Both the position numbers and the translations under genes were made by a program. A stretch of 64,000 nt of DNA from assembly GCF_030816965.1 (NCBI RefSeq), contig NZ_JAUSYQ010000002.1, forward strand, positions 5,880,001-5,944,000, written 5' to 3'. Shown piece after piece: positions 45,385 through 53,847 of the stretch. How positions within the stretch are numbered: position 1 is the first letter of the stretch; the number at the start of each line of letters is the position of its first letter. This stretch comes from Streptomyces canus. GTDB lineage: Bacteria; Actinomycetota; Actinomycetes; Streptomycetales; Streptomycetaceae. The notes beneath the pieces are model-generated. The model had not been told where the DNA came from. It ran no database searches and worked only from the letters and a program-made list of their open reading frames with translations.

Positions 45385-46809
45385 GTGGGGCGGCTGGCTC
45401 GGCTGTGGGCCCGGCCGCGGCCCCGGCTGCTGTCCCTGCGGACCACGTTCGCGGTGTCCTTCGCCGCGGTGACGGCCGCGGTGACCGTGCTGGTCGGTGT
45501 GCTGTCCTACAGCGCCGCCGCGCGGCTGGTGCGGGTGGACCAGGAGTCCGTGTTCGACCAGGTCGTGCAGGATCTCCGGGACGAGGTGAGCCAGCACCGG
45601 ATGACACCGGAGGACTTCTCGTCCTCGGCGCCCGGGCACGACCTGGTGCGTCCCGCCCGTACGGATGTGCAGGTGCTGGGGCCCACCGGGGCGGTCGCCG
45701 ATCCCGGGCGGCCCGGGCTGCCGGTGGTCTCCGGGGACCGGCGGGTCGCGGCCGCCGGTGCGGCCGGGCGGATGGTCCTGCACAAAGAGGTCTCGGTCGG
45801 CAGCGATGTGTACCGGATCGCCACGGTCTCGCTGGGTGGCGGGCGGGGCGCCGTGCAGGTCGCCCAGGAGTTCAGTGACACCGAGGATCTGTTGCGGGCG
45901 CTTCAGCAGCGGACGTTTCTGCTCATGGTGGCGGTCGTGGTGGGCGCCGGGTTGTTCGGGTGGTGGCTGGCCCGGCGGATCACCCGGCGGCTGGTGATCC
46001 TCACGTCCGCCGCGGAGGATGTGGCCCGGACCCGGCGGCTGGGGATCGAGGTGCCGGTCACCGGTTACGACGAGGTGGGGCGGCTGGGGCGGGCCTTCGA
46101 CCGGATGCTGGGGCGGCTCGCGCAGTCCGAGGAGGACCAGCGGCGGCTGGTGCAGGACGCGGGGCACGAGCTTCGGACGCCGCTCACGTCGTTGCGTACG
46201 AACATCTCGCTGCTGCGGCGGATCGATGAGCTGCCGCCCGCCACGCGCGACGAGCTGGTCGCCGATCTCTCGCAGGAGGCACGGGAGTTGACCGATCTGG
46301 TCAACGAGCTGGTCGACCTCGCGGCGGGGCAGGCGGACAACGAGCCGCCGCAGCGGGTGGATCTCGCCGATGTCGCGGAGGAGGTGGCGGGGGCGGCGCG
46401 GCGGCGGAACGGGCGGGAGGTCGTGGTGCACGCCAGTGGGTCGACGGTGACGGACGGGCGGCCGGGGATGCTGCAGCGGGCGGTGTCGAACCTGGTCGAG
46501 AACGCGGCGAAGTTCGACCGGGACGGTACCGCTCCGATCGAGATATCGGTGTCCGGGTTCACGGCGGCCGGGCCGGTGCGGGTGGAGGTGCTGGACCGGG
46601 GGCCGGGGATCGCCGAGGTTGATCTTGTGCGGGTGTTCGACCGGTTCTACCGGGCGGCGGACGCGCGGTCGTTGCCGGGGTCGGGCCTGGGGTTGTCGAT
46701 CGTGCGGGAGGTTGCGCTGTCGCACGGGGGCGCGCCGTTCGCGTTTCCCCGGGAGGGCGGCGGGACGGTGATCGGGTTCACGGTGGGCGGGGACGCCTCC
46801 GGCGGTTGA
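45385..46809 (+). CDS. sensor histidine kinase (HAMP type)
   Basis: A 474-residue membrane kinase. Membrane segments at about 20-44 and 178-196 bracket an extracellular sensor of ~130 residues. A HAMP domain follows (about 197-250), then the phospho-acceptor H261 in DAGHELRTPLTSL, and the ATPase boxes NLVENAAKFD, DRGPGI and GSGLGLSI. It starts GTG immediately after the regulator's TGA, so the pair is one operon. The signal is unknown. The 500-bp gap downstream shows no clear terminator apart from repeats. Confidence 0.94.
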   Translation: MGRLARLWARPRPRLLSLRTTFAVSFAAVTAAVTVLVGVLSYSAAARLVRVDQESVFDQVVQDLRDEVSQHRMTPEDFSSSAPGHDLVRPARTDVQVLGPTGAVADPGRPGLPVVSGDRRVAAAGAAGRMVLHKEVSVGSDVYRIATVSLGGGRGAVQVAQEFSDTEDLLRALQQRTFLLMVAVVVGAGLFGWWLARRITRRLVILTSAAEDVARTRRLGIEVPVTGYDEVGRLGRAFDRMLGRLAQSEEDQRRLVQDAGHELRTPLTSLRTNISLLRRIDELPPATRDELVADLSQEARELTDLVNELVDLAAGQADNEPPQRVDLADVAEEVAGAARRRNGREVVVHASGSTVTDGRPGMLQRAVSNLVENAAKFDRDGTAPIEISVSGFTAAGPVRVEVLDRGPGIAEVDLVRVFDRFYRAADARSLPGSGLGLSIVREVALSHGGAPFAFPREGGGTVIGFTVGGDASGG

Positions 46810-46857
46810 ACGGGTTCGGTTGCTGGGCGGGTGCGGGTTCGATGGGGGCGGGCGTTT

Positions 46858-46879
46858 TTGCGCAGTTCCCCGCGCCCCC
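46858..46879 (-). repeat. dispersed core, inverted copy C
   Basis: TTGCGCAGTTCCCCGCGCCC here is the reverse complement of the core in copies A and B except for an edge base. It stands about 300 bp from copy B in opposite orientation, so transcripts across both could pair. Confidence 0.8.
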
Positions 46880-47164
46880 GGATGCCTGCGGCGGCCGGTT
46901 CGGCTCCGGTGGGGGCTTGTGTGGCGCGTGCGGTGTGTTGTGGGTCGGGGCCGGGGTGGGGGGTGTCCGTCCTCGGTCCGGCGGCTCGGTCCCTTGAGTG
47001 GTGCTCTGTGACGGACGCCGGCCGCTGCGGGCGGACACCCCCCGCCCCGTCCCCTGCCCGCCGTACGCGGCCAACGGCCCGTGGGGGGCGCGCGGTCCGG
47101 TGAACGGTCCGTGGCGCGGGAGGTGGCGAACGGCCCGGCCTGGCGCAGGTGACCGCAACCCCCT

Positions 47165-47186
47165 AGGGGCGCGGGGAACTGCGCGA
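47165..47186 (+). repeat. dispersed GGGGCGCGGGGAACTGCGCG core, copy B
   Basis: Identical over 22 bp to copy A (20963-20984). The flanks also match: GCGC(A/C)GGTGA(C/T)(C/T)GCAA(C/A) stands just upstream in both places. Confidence 0.85.
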
Positions 47187-47309
47187 TCAGCCACAACACA
47201 CCCGCACCCGCCCGACAACCTGACCCGGCACCCCCTAGGCGCCCCGCCAAGCCCAGCGCAGCTGCCCGCGGGGAACTGCGCGACCAGCCCCCACCGGCCC
47301 GCAGCCGCC

Positions 47310-48152
47310 CTAGTCACGCAGAGGGGTCGTCTCCAGGGTTGCCCGGGCTGCCTTCAGGGCCGGGTGGGTTTGTTGGGCGACGCGGTGGAAGGTTTCCTGG
47401 GCGGGGCGGGCCGGCCAGGCCGGGGGGAGGTGGCGGGCCGGGAGTCTCGGGTCCGTGCGGATGGTGCGGAGCCAGTCGCTGACCAGGCGCAGACGGGTGC
47501 CGATGGGGTCGTCGTCGGTGCCGTTGACCAGGTGGGCGCTCCAGCGCTTGTCGAAGGTGACATAGCGGGCGGCGATGGACTCCAGGTCCCAGGTCTCGCG
47601 GATCATCCGCTCGATGTCGGTCACCTCGGCGGCCTGGGCGTGGAAGATCTTGACATGGGCCGTGAGGCCGAGCTCGGTGACCACCGCGGAGACGTCCACG
47701 TAGCCGGGGGCGATCCACAGGCCGCTGTACAGGGCCCCGAATCCCGACCAGGTGAGCCGTGAGCGCAGATCGTGGCGCTGGCGTTTCCAGGAGTCGGGCA
47801 GGGAGAAGCCGAGCAGGGTCCAGGAGCCGTCCCAGTCGTCGTTGACGGCGCCCTGCTTCCAGATGCGGGTGCGGCCGTCGATCAGGACGCGGGTGGCCTG
47901 CGGGGTCAGGCCGAAGAACATCTTGCGGCCCTCGCGCTGACGCTGGAGCAGGCCCCGGTTGACCATGCGGGTGAGGGTGGAGCGGACGGCCTGCTCGCCC
48001 ACGCCCACGCGGCCCAGGACGTCGATGATGCTGCCCGAGTAGACGCCCAGGTCCCCCTCCTCCAGGACGTGGTTGCCGAAGAAGGTGAGCATGAGCGACT
48101 GCGGGCGCGGCTGCGGCCCCTCCGCGGTGTCCAGGATGTCGTCGTCCTCCAC
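47310..48152 (-). CDS. PaaX-family transcriptional regulator
   Basis: A 280-residue regulator of the PaaX family, whose type member is the phenylacetyl-CoA-responsive repressor. The N-terminal winged helix spans SLMLTFFGNHVLEEGDLGVY to GEQAVRSTLTRMVNRGLLQR, and the PaaX central domain is DWDGSWTLLGFSLPDSWKRQ. GTG 48152 (V-EDDDILDTAEG) is taken; longer frames are Pro/Ala-rich. It lies last in a minus-strand run after an MHS transporter and a hydrolase (52-bp gap), so it may control that operon and itself. No paa genes are here. Confidence 0.82.
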   Translation of the reverse strand: MEDDDILDTAEGPQPRPQSLMLTFFGNHVLEEGDLGVYSGSIIDVLGRVGVGEQAVRSTLTRMVNRGLLQRQREGRKMFFGLTPQATRVLIDGRTRIWKQGAVNDDWDGSWTLLGFSLPDSWKRQRHDLRSRLTWSGFGALYSGLWIAPGYVDVSAVVTELGLTAHVKIFHAQAAEVTDIERMIRETWDLESIAARYVTFDKRWSAHLVNGTDDDPIGTRLRLVSDWLRTIRTDPRLPARHLPPAWPARPAQETFHRVAQQTHPALKAARATLETTPLRD

Positions 48153-48204
48153 GGGGGCAAGGGTACGGCCGCCCGCCGACCGTGCGGCAGGCGGTCGTAC
48201 GAGG

Positions 48205-49575
48205 TCACCGGCGGTCGGCGGGGTGGGCAAGGTCGTAGGGGCGCAGGTAGGGGGTGGGGTGGTACCGGACGTAACGGGTGGGGGTGGTGGGGTCGGCCGC
48301 TGTGGCGCGGGCGTTGAGGGACGCCGGGTCGGTGCCCTGCCAGCTGCCGGTGGTGAGGCGGTCCTCCAGGGTGTGGAGGGCGGCCAGTTGTTCGGCGGGG
48401 CTGAAGGTGCAGTGGCCCGCGTTGTCGACGTACGCCTGACGCAGGAGGGGGGCGGAGCCGGCAGCCGTCACCGCGCGGCGCAGGGCGCTCTCCGTCTGGA
48501 CGGGGACCAGGGGGTCGCCGATGGTGTGGATGGAGAGCTGGGGCTTGGCCAGCTTGCCGGTGAAGCTGCTGGTGGAGCTCATCCAGGCGACGGCGGCCGG
48601 GTCCGCGGTGATGCGCGGGGCCCGGTTGAGGACGGCGAGGTCCTTGGTCAGGGAGAGGCCCGCCTTCTTGTACAGCGCGGTGACCTCCTTGCGGACGGAG
48701 GACTTCCCGAGCAGCCGTGCGTAGTCGATGCCGGTGTTCCAGGACATGTTGCCGCCCGCGCGGACCTCGGCCTCCTGGCGGCGGTTGAAGGCGGCGATCT
48801 TCAGCAGGCCCTTGACTGCGTCGTACTGGTTGGCCTGCTGGGCGTCCCAGTCGCTTGCGGCGGGCCGGGTCTGGGTGGGCGCGTTCCAGACCGGGATGTT
48901 GTGGAGGGCCGCGGCGAGGGCGATACGGGCCCGGCCCTCGGTCGTCGACTGGGCGGAGTCGACCTTGGCGGTGAGGGTGTTGGCCGCGTCGGTGGCCGCC
49001 TGCTGGCTCGGGAGGTTCACCAGGGGGACGTCGGAGCCCAGGAGCGTCTTGAGGGCGAACACCGGGTCGAGGGTGTTGTTCCAGTTGGCGACTCCGCCGT
49101 GGACCAGGCCGCACATGGAGAGCGAGCCGTCGATCGCGTCCGGGTGGCGCTCGGCTATCGCCGTGGTGACCAGGCCGCCGTACGACCGTCCCCAGGCGAG
49201 GGTGCGAGAGGCCTGTCCGAAGCGGGTGGTGAAGGCCTTCAGGGTGGCCATCTGGTCGGGGACCGCGTCGGTGACCGCCCAGCCGGTGGACGCGTACGAG
49301 GAGCCGATGAGGGCGTAACCCTGCTGGAGGAGAAGGGGCTTGGTGGCCGCGTCCGGAGCGTCCTGGGCGGGGTTGGCGGGGCCCGCGTTGTAGCCGTGGC
49401 TGAACAGGAGGACGGTGCCGTTCCAGTTGGTGGGGACGTCCATCATGTACGTGGCACCGGAGGGAAGTCGGCCGTCCACGTGAGTGGTGGTGTCGGTGGT
49501 GGCCGTCGCCGCGGGTGCGGCGGTCAGGGTGAGCAGAAGCGCCGTCGCGCAGGCGATGCGGGTGCCGTGCCTCAT
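48205..49575 (-). CDS. secreted alpha/beta hydrolase (peptidase-like)
   Basis: A 456-residue exported hydrolase. A signal peptide (IACATALLLTLTAAPAATA) covers the first ~26 residues. The nucleophile elbow is WGRSYGG (Ser131) and the C-terminal His is in VDNAGHCTF. It resembles tripeptidyl/prolyl-type or esterase-like alpha/beta hydrolases; the substrate is unknown. Its ATG overlaps the stop of the upstream MFS gene (ATGA), so secreted hydrolase and importer are made together, suggesting release and uptake of one substrate. Confidence 0.85.
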   Translation of the reverse strand: MRHGTRIACATALLLTLTAAPAATATTDTTTHVDGRLPSGATYMMDVPTNWNGTVLLFSHGYNAGPANPAQDAPDAATKPLLLQQGYALIGSSYASTGWAVTDAVPDQMATLKAFTTRFGQASRTLAWGRSYGGLVTTAIAERHPDAIDGSLSMCGLVHGGVANWNNTLDPVFALKTLLGSDVPLVNLPSQQAATDAANTLTAKVDSAQSTTEGRARIALAAALHNIPVWNAPTQTRPAASDWDAQQANQYDAVKGLLKIAAFNRRQEAEVRAGGNMSWNTGIDYARLLGKSSVRKEVTALYKKAGLSLTKDLAVLNRAPRITADPAAVAWMSSTSSFTGKLAKPQLSIHTIGDPLVPVQTESALRRAVTAAGSAPLLRQAYVDNAGHCTFSPAEQLAALHTLEDRLTTGSWQGTDPASLNARATAADPTTPTRYVRYHPTPYLRPYDLAHPADRR

Positions 49576-50915
49576 GCGGTGATCTCCTCCGTGTGGGGGG
49601 TGGTGGGGAGTTCGGGGGCGGGTTCGTCGCCGAGTGAGGTACGGCTGGTCTCGCGGACGAACCACACCGTCAGCGCGGTGATCAGCGAGCCGCCGCACAG
49701 CAGGAGGGCGACCGGGGTGCCGTTGCCGCTGCTCGCGACCAGGCTGCCGGCGATCATCGGGGAGAAGCCGGCGCCCACGAGGGTGGCGCCCTGGTAGCCG
49801 AGCGAGGCGCCGGTGTAGCGGACCTTGGTGCCGAACATCTCGCTGAACAGGGCGCCGAGGGGGCCGTACATCAGCGACTGGGAGATGCCGTGGCCGATGA
49901 CCACGGCCAGGATCAGGGCCCCCGAGGACTTGGAGTCGACCAGTGCGAGGACGGGGAAGGCGGTGGCGGCGGACAGGATCGCTCCGGTGAGGACGACCGG
50001 GCGGCGGCCGATCCGGTCGGAGAGCGCGGAGGCGCAGGGCAGCACGACCAGGGCGACCGCGGCGGAGACGGTGAGCGCGGTGAGCACCTGTGGGCGGGGA
50101 TAGCCGATGCCGGTGGCGTACGAGATCAGGTAACTGGTCAGCAGGGACTGCGCGGTGAAGGCACCGATGCCGACACCGCAGGCCAGCAGCACCGGGCGTG
50201 GGCGGCGCAGGACGTCGAGGACGGGGAGCCTCGACTCGGCGCGGTCCTTCTTCACCTCGGCGAACAGCGGGCTCTCGACCACCTTGAGACGGACGAACAG
50301 GCCGACGCCGAGCAGCAGCACGCTCAGCAGGAACGGCACACGCCAGCCCCAGGCCGCGAACTGGTCCTTGGGGAGGGTGGAGACCAGGGCGACGACGGCG
50401 GCGGAGATCAGGGAGCCGAGCGGGGCTCCCATCTGCGTGAAGCTCGACCACAGGCCGCGGCGGCGCTCGCCCGCGTGCTCCACGACCATCAGGGTCGCGC
50501 CGCCCCACTCACCGCCGATGGCGATGCCCTGGACCACGCGCAGGGTGATCAGCAGGACCGGCGCCCAGACGCCGATGGTGTCGTACGTGGGCAGCAGGCC
50601 GATGAGGAAACTGGCGCCGCCCATCAGGCCCATGGTGAGCAGCAGCATGTTCTTGCGGCCCAGGCGGTCGCCGAAGTGCCCGAAGACGATGCCGCCGATC
50701 GGGCGGGCCACATAGCCGGCGGCGAAGGTGCCGAACGCGGCGATCGTGCCCACGGCGGGGTCGGCGCCGGGGAAGAACAGTTCGCCGAAGACCAGGGCGG
50801 CGACGGTGCCGTAGACGAGGAAGTCGTAGAACTCGACGGCGGTGCCGAGCAGTCCGGAGAGGGCGACTCGGCGGAGTTGGCGGGTGCGTTCTGATGCGGT
50901 GGGGGACGGGGGCAT
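49572..50915 (-). CDS. MFS transporter, metabolite:H+ symporter (MHS) family
   Basis: A 447-residue, 12-helix transporter. MHS marks are GTAVEFYDFLVYGT in helix 1, the GHFGDRLGRKNML loop (motif A) and GGEWGGATLMVVEHA in helix 4-5. MHS members usually import organic acids, osmolytes or shikimate-like aromatics with protons. It is the first gene of a three-gene minus-strand operon with the hydrolase and the PaaX regulator. It diverges from the sigma factor gene across a 137-bp promoter region. Confidence 0.9.
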   Translation of the reverse strand: MPPSPTASERTRQLRRVALSGLLGTAVEFYDFLVYGTVAALVFGELFFPGADPAVGTIAAFGTFAAGYVARPIGGIVFGHFGDRLGRKNMLLLTMGLMGGASFLIGLLPTYDTIGVWAPVLLITLRVVQGIAIGGEWGGATLMVVEHAGERRRGLWSSFTQMGAPLGSLISAAVVALVSTLPKDQFAAWGWRVPFLLSVLLLGVGLFVRLKVVESPLFAEVKKDRAESRLPVLDVLRRPRPVLLACGVGIGAFTAQSLLTSYLISYATGIGYPRPQVLTALTVSAAVALVVLPCASALSDRIGRRPVVLTGAILSAATAFPVLALVDSKSSGALILAVVIGHGISQSLMYGPLGALFSEMFGTKVRYTGASLGYQGATLVGAGFSPMIAGSLVASSGNGTPVALLLCGGSLITALTVWFVRETSRTSLGDEPAPELPTTPHTEEITA

Positions 50916-51052
50916 CGCGGGCTCCCTTGGAGCGGGGGAAGGACACCGTGAAATTAGGCTGTCTCGTGACTGTCGTCAATAAAGTGCACAACATTAGGCC
51001 GGATGTGACGCGCGTCACTGGAACTCCGTGATCTCGTCGGGCAGTTGAGTGC
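50916..51052. promoter_or_regulatory. divergent promoter region, MHS transporter / sigma factor
   Basis: 137 bp, locally AT-richer than its surroundings (50950-51000), as expected for promoters. ATTAGGC occurs twice as a direct repeat (about 50954 and 50993). This is a possible site for the PaaX-type regulator or the ECF sigma factor; no family consensus was matched. Confidence 0.4.
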
Positions 51053-51691
51053 GTGACCACAGATATGCGAACCCGGATACGGGCCGGGGATCCGGACGCC
51101 TTCGCGGAGCTCTACGACCAGTGCGCCCGCTCGGTGTACAACCACGCCTTCCGGCTGACCGCCGACTGGTCCGTGGCCGAGGACGTCATGTCGGCGACGT
51201 TCATGGAGGCCTGGCGGCGCCGGGCGTCGATCGAGGCCGACGGGGGCTCGCTGCGGCCCTGGCTGCTCGGCATCGCCACGAACGTCGCCCGGACCCACTA
51301 CCGCAGCAACCGCCGCTACCGGGCCGCGGCCGGCGCGGCGGCCGCGGCGGGGGTGGCGGAGGTCGCCGACCATGCCGAGGAGACCGCCGGGCGGGTCGAC
51401 GACCGGCGCCGGATCGCCGCCACCCTGACCGCGCTCGGCTCCCTGAAGCGCCCCGAACGCGAGGTCCTGGTGCTGTGTCTGTGGGAGGGGCTGGAGTACG
51501 CCGACGCCGCCCGCGCCCTCGGCATCCCCGTCGGCACCGTCCGCTCCCGGCTGTCCCGGGCGCGCGGCAGGCTGCGCAAGCTCGCCGAGGTCGAACTGGC
51601 GAGAAAAAGACGGGAACTCACCCCATCGAACCGGCAGATAACAGGAGATCGCGACTACGTGATCCGGTCCGCACAGGAAGGAAACCGATGA
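51053..51691 (+). CDS. ECF-type RNA polymerase sigma factor
   Basis: A 212-residue sigma-70 family protein. Region 2 covers GDPDAFAELYDQCARSVYNH to AEDVMSATFMEAWR, and region 4 carries LEYADAARALGIPVGTVRSR. A C-terminal tail of about 25 residues follows. It begins GTG 51053 or ATG 51065. The next gene starts within its stop (ATGA) and encodes a CU044_5270-type membrane protein, probably its partner or anti-sigma-like regulator. Confidence 0.9.
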   Translation: MTTDMRTRIRAGDPDAFAELYDQCARSVYNHAFRLTADWSVAEDVMSATFMEAWRRRASIEADGGSLRPWLLGIATNVARTHYRSNRRYRAAAGAAAAAGVAEVADHAEETAGRVDDRRRIAATLTALGSLKRPEREVLVLCLWEGLEYADAARALGIPVGTVRSRLSRARGRLRKLAEVELARKRRELTPSNRQITGDRDYVIRSAQEGNR

Positions 51692-52734
51692 ACGCCAGCC
51701 CCTCCCAGCCGCACCCGGCCGAGTGGACGGAGACCCAGGGTCTTCTGCCCTCCGTGGAGCGGGATCTGCCGGCGGGCCGCCACCAGTTCCACAAGGAGCA
51801 GATGATGGTCCAGATCCGCGAAGACCTCCGTACCACCGCTGTCGCCCCCGTACGCCGCAACCCGTTCCTGCGCCGGGCGGTCCTGCTGCCCGCGATGGCC
51901 TGCGCCCTGGCCGGCGCGGTCGTGGGCGGCCTCGCCCTGACCGGCGGCGGTGACGCGAACGCCGCCCTGGCCACCGGGCCCGCCCTGACGACCCGGATCG
52001 GCGCCGCCGACGCCCGGGGCGCCGACCGCCTGCTCGACAACATCTCCCTGGCCGCCGCCGACACCTCCGAACCCGCCGTGCGCGACGACCAGTTCCTCTA
52101 CATCGCGTCCAAGGTCGCCAGCACCTATCCGAAGACGGTCGACGACAAGACCACGGTGGTCAGCGAGAAGCTGCACTCCCGCCAGGTCTGGATGTCCCCC
52201 GACGGCAGGAACGGCTGGCTGATCGAGCCGGGCAACACGAGCGAGGACGGCGTGACCCTGGCCGGACCGAACCCGCCCAGCTCGGCCTACCACCGCCTCG
52301 CCCAGCTGCCCACCGACCCCGGGGCCCTGCTGCGGAAGATCTACCAGGAGTCGGACGCCACCAGGGATCCCGAAGTCCCCCGCGACCAGGCCGCCTTCGT
52401 CGCCATCGGCGACCTGCTGACCGAGAGCTACCCGCCCGCGAACCTCACCGCCGCGCTCTACAAGGCCGCCGCCGAGATCCCCGGCGTCGTCGCGGTGGAC
52501 GACGCGGTCGACGCGGTGGGGCGCCACGGGGTCGCCATCGCGCGGCTCGACGAGCAGAGCGGGCAGCGCACGGAGTGGATCTTCGACAAGAAGACGTACG
52601 CGTTCCTCGGTGAGCGCAGTGTGCAGGTCGAGCCGAGCGAGACCTTCAAGAAGGGCACCGTGACCTTCACCGTCGCGATCACTCAGCGGGCGGTCGTCAA
52701 CGAGATGAAGGAGGTGCCGGGGCAGGCGGGCTGA
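51688..52734 (+). CDS. CU044_5270 family protein (sigma-factor partner)
   Basis: A 348-residue protein with a cytoplasmic N-terminus of about 60 residues, one membrane helix (about 64-88, AVLLPAMACALAGAVVGGLA) and a large extracytoplasmic domain. This layout and its ATGA overlap with the ECF sigma gene match the CU044_5270 family, which is regularly linked to sigma factors in actinobacteria. No zinc anti-sigma motif (HxxxCxxC) is present, so a direct anti-sigma role is not proven. GAAGGAAACC precedes the ATG. Confidence 0.8.
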   Translation: MNASPSQPHPAEWTETQGLLPSVERDLPAGRHQFHKEQMMVQIREDLRTTAVAPVRRNPFLRRAVLLPAMACALAGAVVGGLALTGGGDANAALATGPALTTRIGAADARGADRLLDNISLAAADTSEPAVRDDQFLYIASKVASTYPKTVDDKTTVVSEKLHSRQVWMSPDGRNGWLIEPGNTSEDGVTLAGPNPPSSAYHRLAQLPTDPGALLRKIYQESDATRDPEVPRDQAAFVAIGDLLTESYPPANLTAALYKAAAEIPGVVAVDDAVDAVGRHGVAIARLDEQSGQRTEWIFDKKTYAFLGERSVQVEPSETFKKGTVTFTVAITQRAVVNEMKEVPGQAG

Positions 52735-52738
52735 CGGG

Positions 52739-53770
52739 TCACGCCCGCTGCAACGCCGGGGCGGGCCGCTCGCCCGAGCCGCGCACGATCAGCCGGGTCG
52801 GCACGGTGATGGTCCGGGCCCGGGTGCGGTCGCCGTCGAGGCGGGACAGCGCCGTGGTCGCCGCCGTACTGCCGATCTCCTCGGGGACCTGGGCGACGAC
52901 GGTCAGGGCCGGTTCCAGCGCCTCGGCGAGCGGGACGTCGTCGAAGGAGACGACGGCGACGTCCTTGCGTCTGCTGCGGGCGAGTTCGGCCACTATCCCC
53001 AGGGCGACGATGTTGTTTCCGGCGAACAGGGCCGTGGGGGGATCGGCCAGGCCGAGGAGCCGGGAGGTCGCGGCCGAAGCCCCCTGCTGGTCATGGGCGT
53101 TGGTGACCAGGGAACGGTCGTACGGCAGACCGGCCCGCTCAAGTGCCTCCCGGTACCCGGCGAAGCGCTCACGGCGGGTGTAGAGCTTGACCGGCAGGTC
53201 GCCGACGAAGCCTATGCGCCGGTGGCCGTGGGCGATCAGGTGGGCGACACCGTCGTGGGCGCCGGTGCGGTTGGAGCTGACGACGCTGTCGGCGGCCAGG
53301 CCCGCTCCCGGACGGTCGATGAACACGACGGGCAGCCCCGTGGCGCGGTGGGTCTTGAGGTGGGAATGGTCGGCGCCGACGGACGGCACGACCAGCAGGA
53401 TGCTGACGCGGCGGGAGAGGAACTTGTCCGTCAGGGCGCGTTCCCGGTCCGGGTCGTCCGCCGAGGAGCCCATGAGCAGGGTCAGTCCGCGGTCGCGGAC
53501 CGTGTCCTCGATACTGCGGGCCACCGCTCCGAAGAACGGGTTGCCGAGGTCGGGGACGACCAGACCGATGGTGGTGTCGGGCCCGCCGACGCGGATGTTG
53601 CGCGCCATGAGGTTCGGCTGGAAGCCGAGTTTGGCCACGGCGGCCAGCACTTGTTCCCTGGTCTCGGCCGACGCGGGCCCGTCCTCGTTGAGAACGCGGG
53701 AGACCGTCTTGGCGCTGACGCCCACTTCGCGGGCGACGTCGGCCAGGGTCGGGCGGCGGTTCGCTGCCAT
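52739..53770 (-). CDS. LacI-family transcriptional repressor
   Basis: A 343-residue sugar-responsive repressor. The HTH and hinge helix read PTLADVAREVGVSAKTVSRV and NLMARNIRVG, followed by a periplasmic-binding-protein-like effector domain (IGLVVPDLGNPFFGAVARSI). It is the last gene of the minus-strand run SBP-permease-ATPase-LacI, 77 bp after the ATPase gene. Paired palindromes of LacI type lie in the promoter of the binding-protein gene (57071-57100 and 57244-57273), the likely operators. Confidence 0.92.
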   Translation of the reverse strand: MAANRRPTLADVAREVGVSAKTVSRVLNEDGPASAETREQVLAAVAKLGFQPNLMARNIRVGGPDTTIGLVVPDLGNPFFGAVARSIEDTVRDRGLTLLMGSSADDPDRERALTDKFLSRRVSILLVVPSVGADHSHLKTHRATGLPVVFIDRPGAGLAADSVVSSNRTGAHDGVAHLIAHGHRRIGFVGDLPVKLYTRRERFAGYREALERAGLPYDRSLVTNAHDQQGASAATSRLLGLADPPTALFAGNNIVALGIVAELARSRRKDVAVVSFDDVPLAEALEPALTVVAQVPEEIGSTAATTALSRLDGDRTRARTITVPTRLIVRGSGERPAPALQRA

Positions 53771-53847
53771 GGAGGAAACCGTCTCCTGTGCTCGTCGGGT
53801 TCCGGCCGCGGCCTCGGCCGGATGCCGTCGAGTGTCGAGTGCTGTGG

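Larger units (their letters stand above)
46810..47309. repeat. repeat-filled intergenic region between sensor kinase and PaaX gene
   Basis: 500 bp with no convincing gene. It contains the dispersed core in three places: inverted at 46858-46879, direct at 47165-47186, and partial (CGCGGGGAACTGCGCGA) at 47267-47283, followed by CCACCGGCCCGCAG. The middle (47050-47160) resembles 20800-20960 near hemB. The minus-strand frame of 1002 codons that runs through it also crosses the two-component genes antisense and is rejected. Confidence 0.75.

Noticed and set aside
44242..47250. 1002-codon minus-strand frame
   Set aside because: It is antisense to the FMN reductase and the whole two-component system, and low-complexity (Pro/Arg/His).
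48205..50508. 767-codon minus-strand frame reading from the hydrolase into the MFS gene
   Set aside because: The hydrolase starts at ATG 49575 with a signal peptide; upstream codons are a shadow of the MFS gene.
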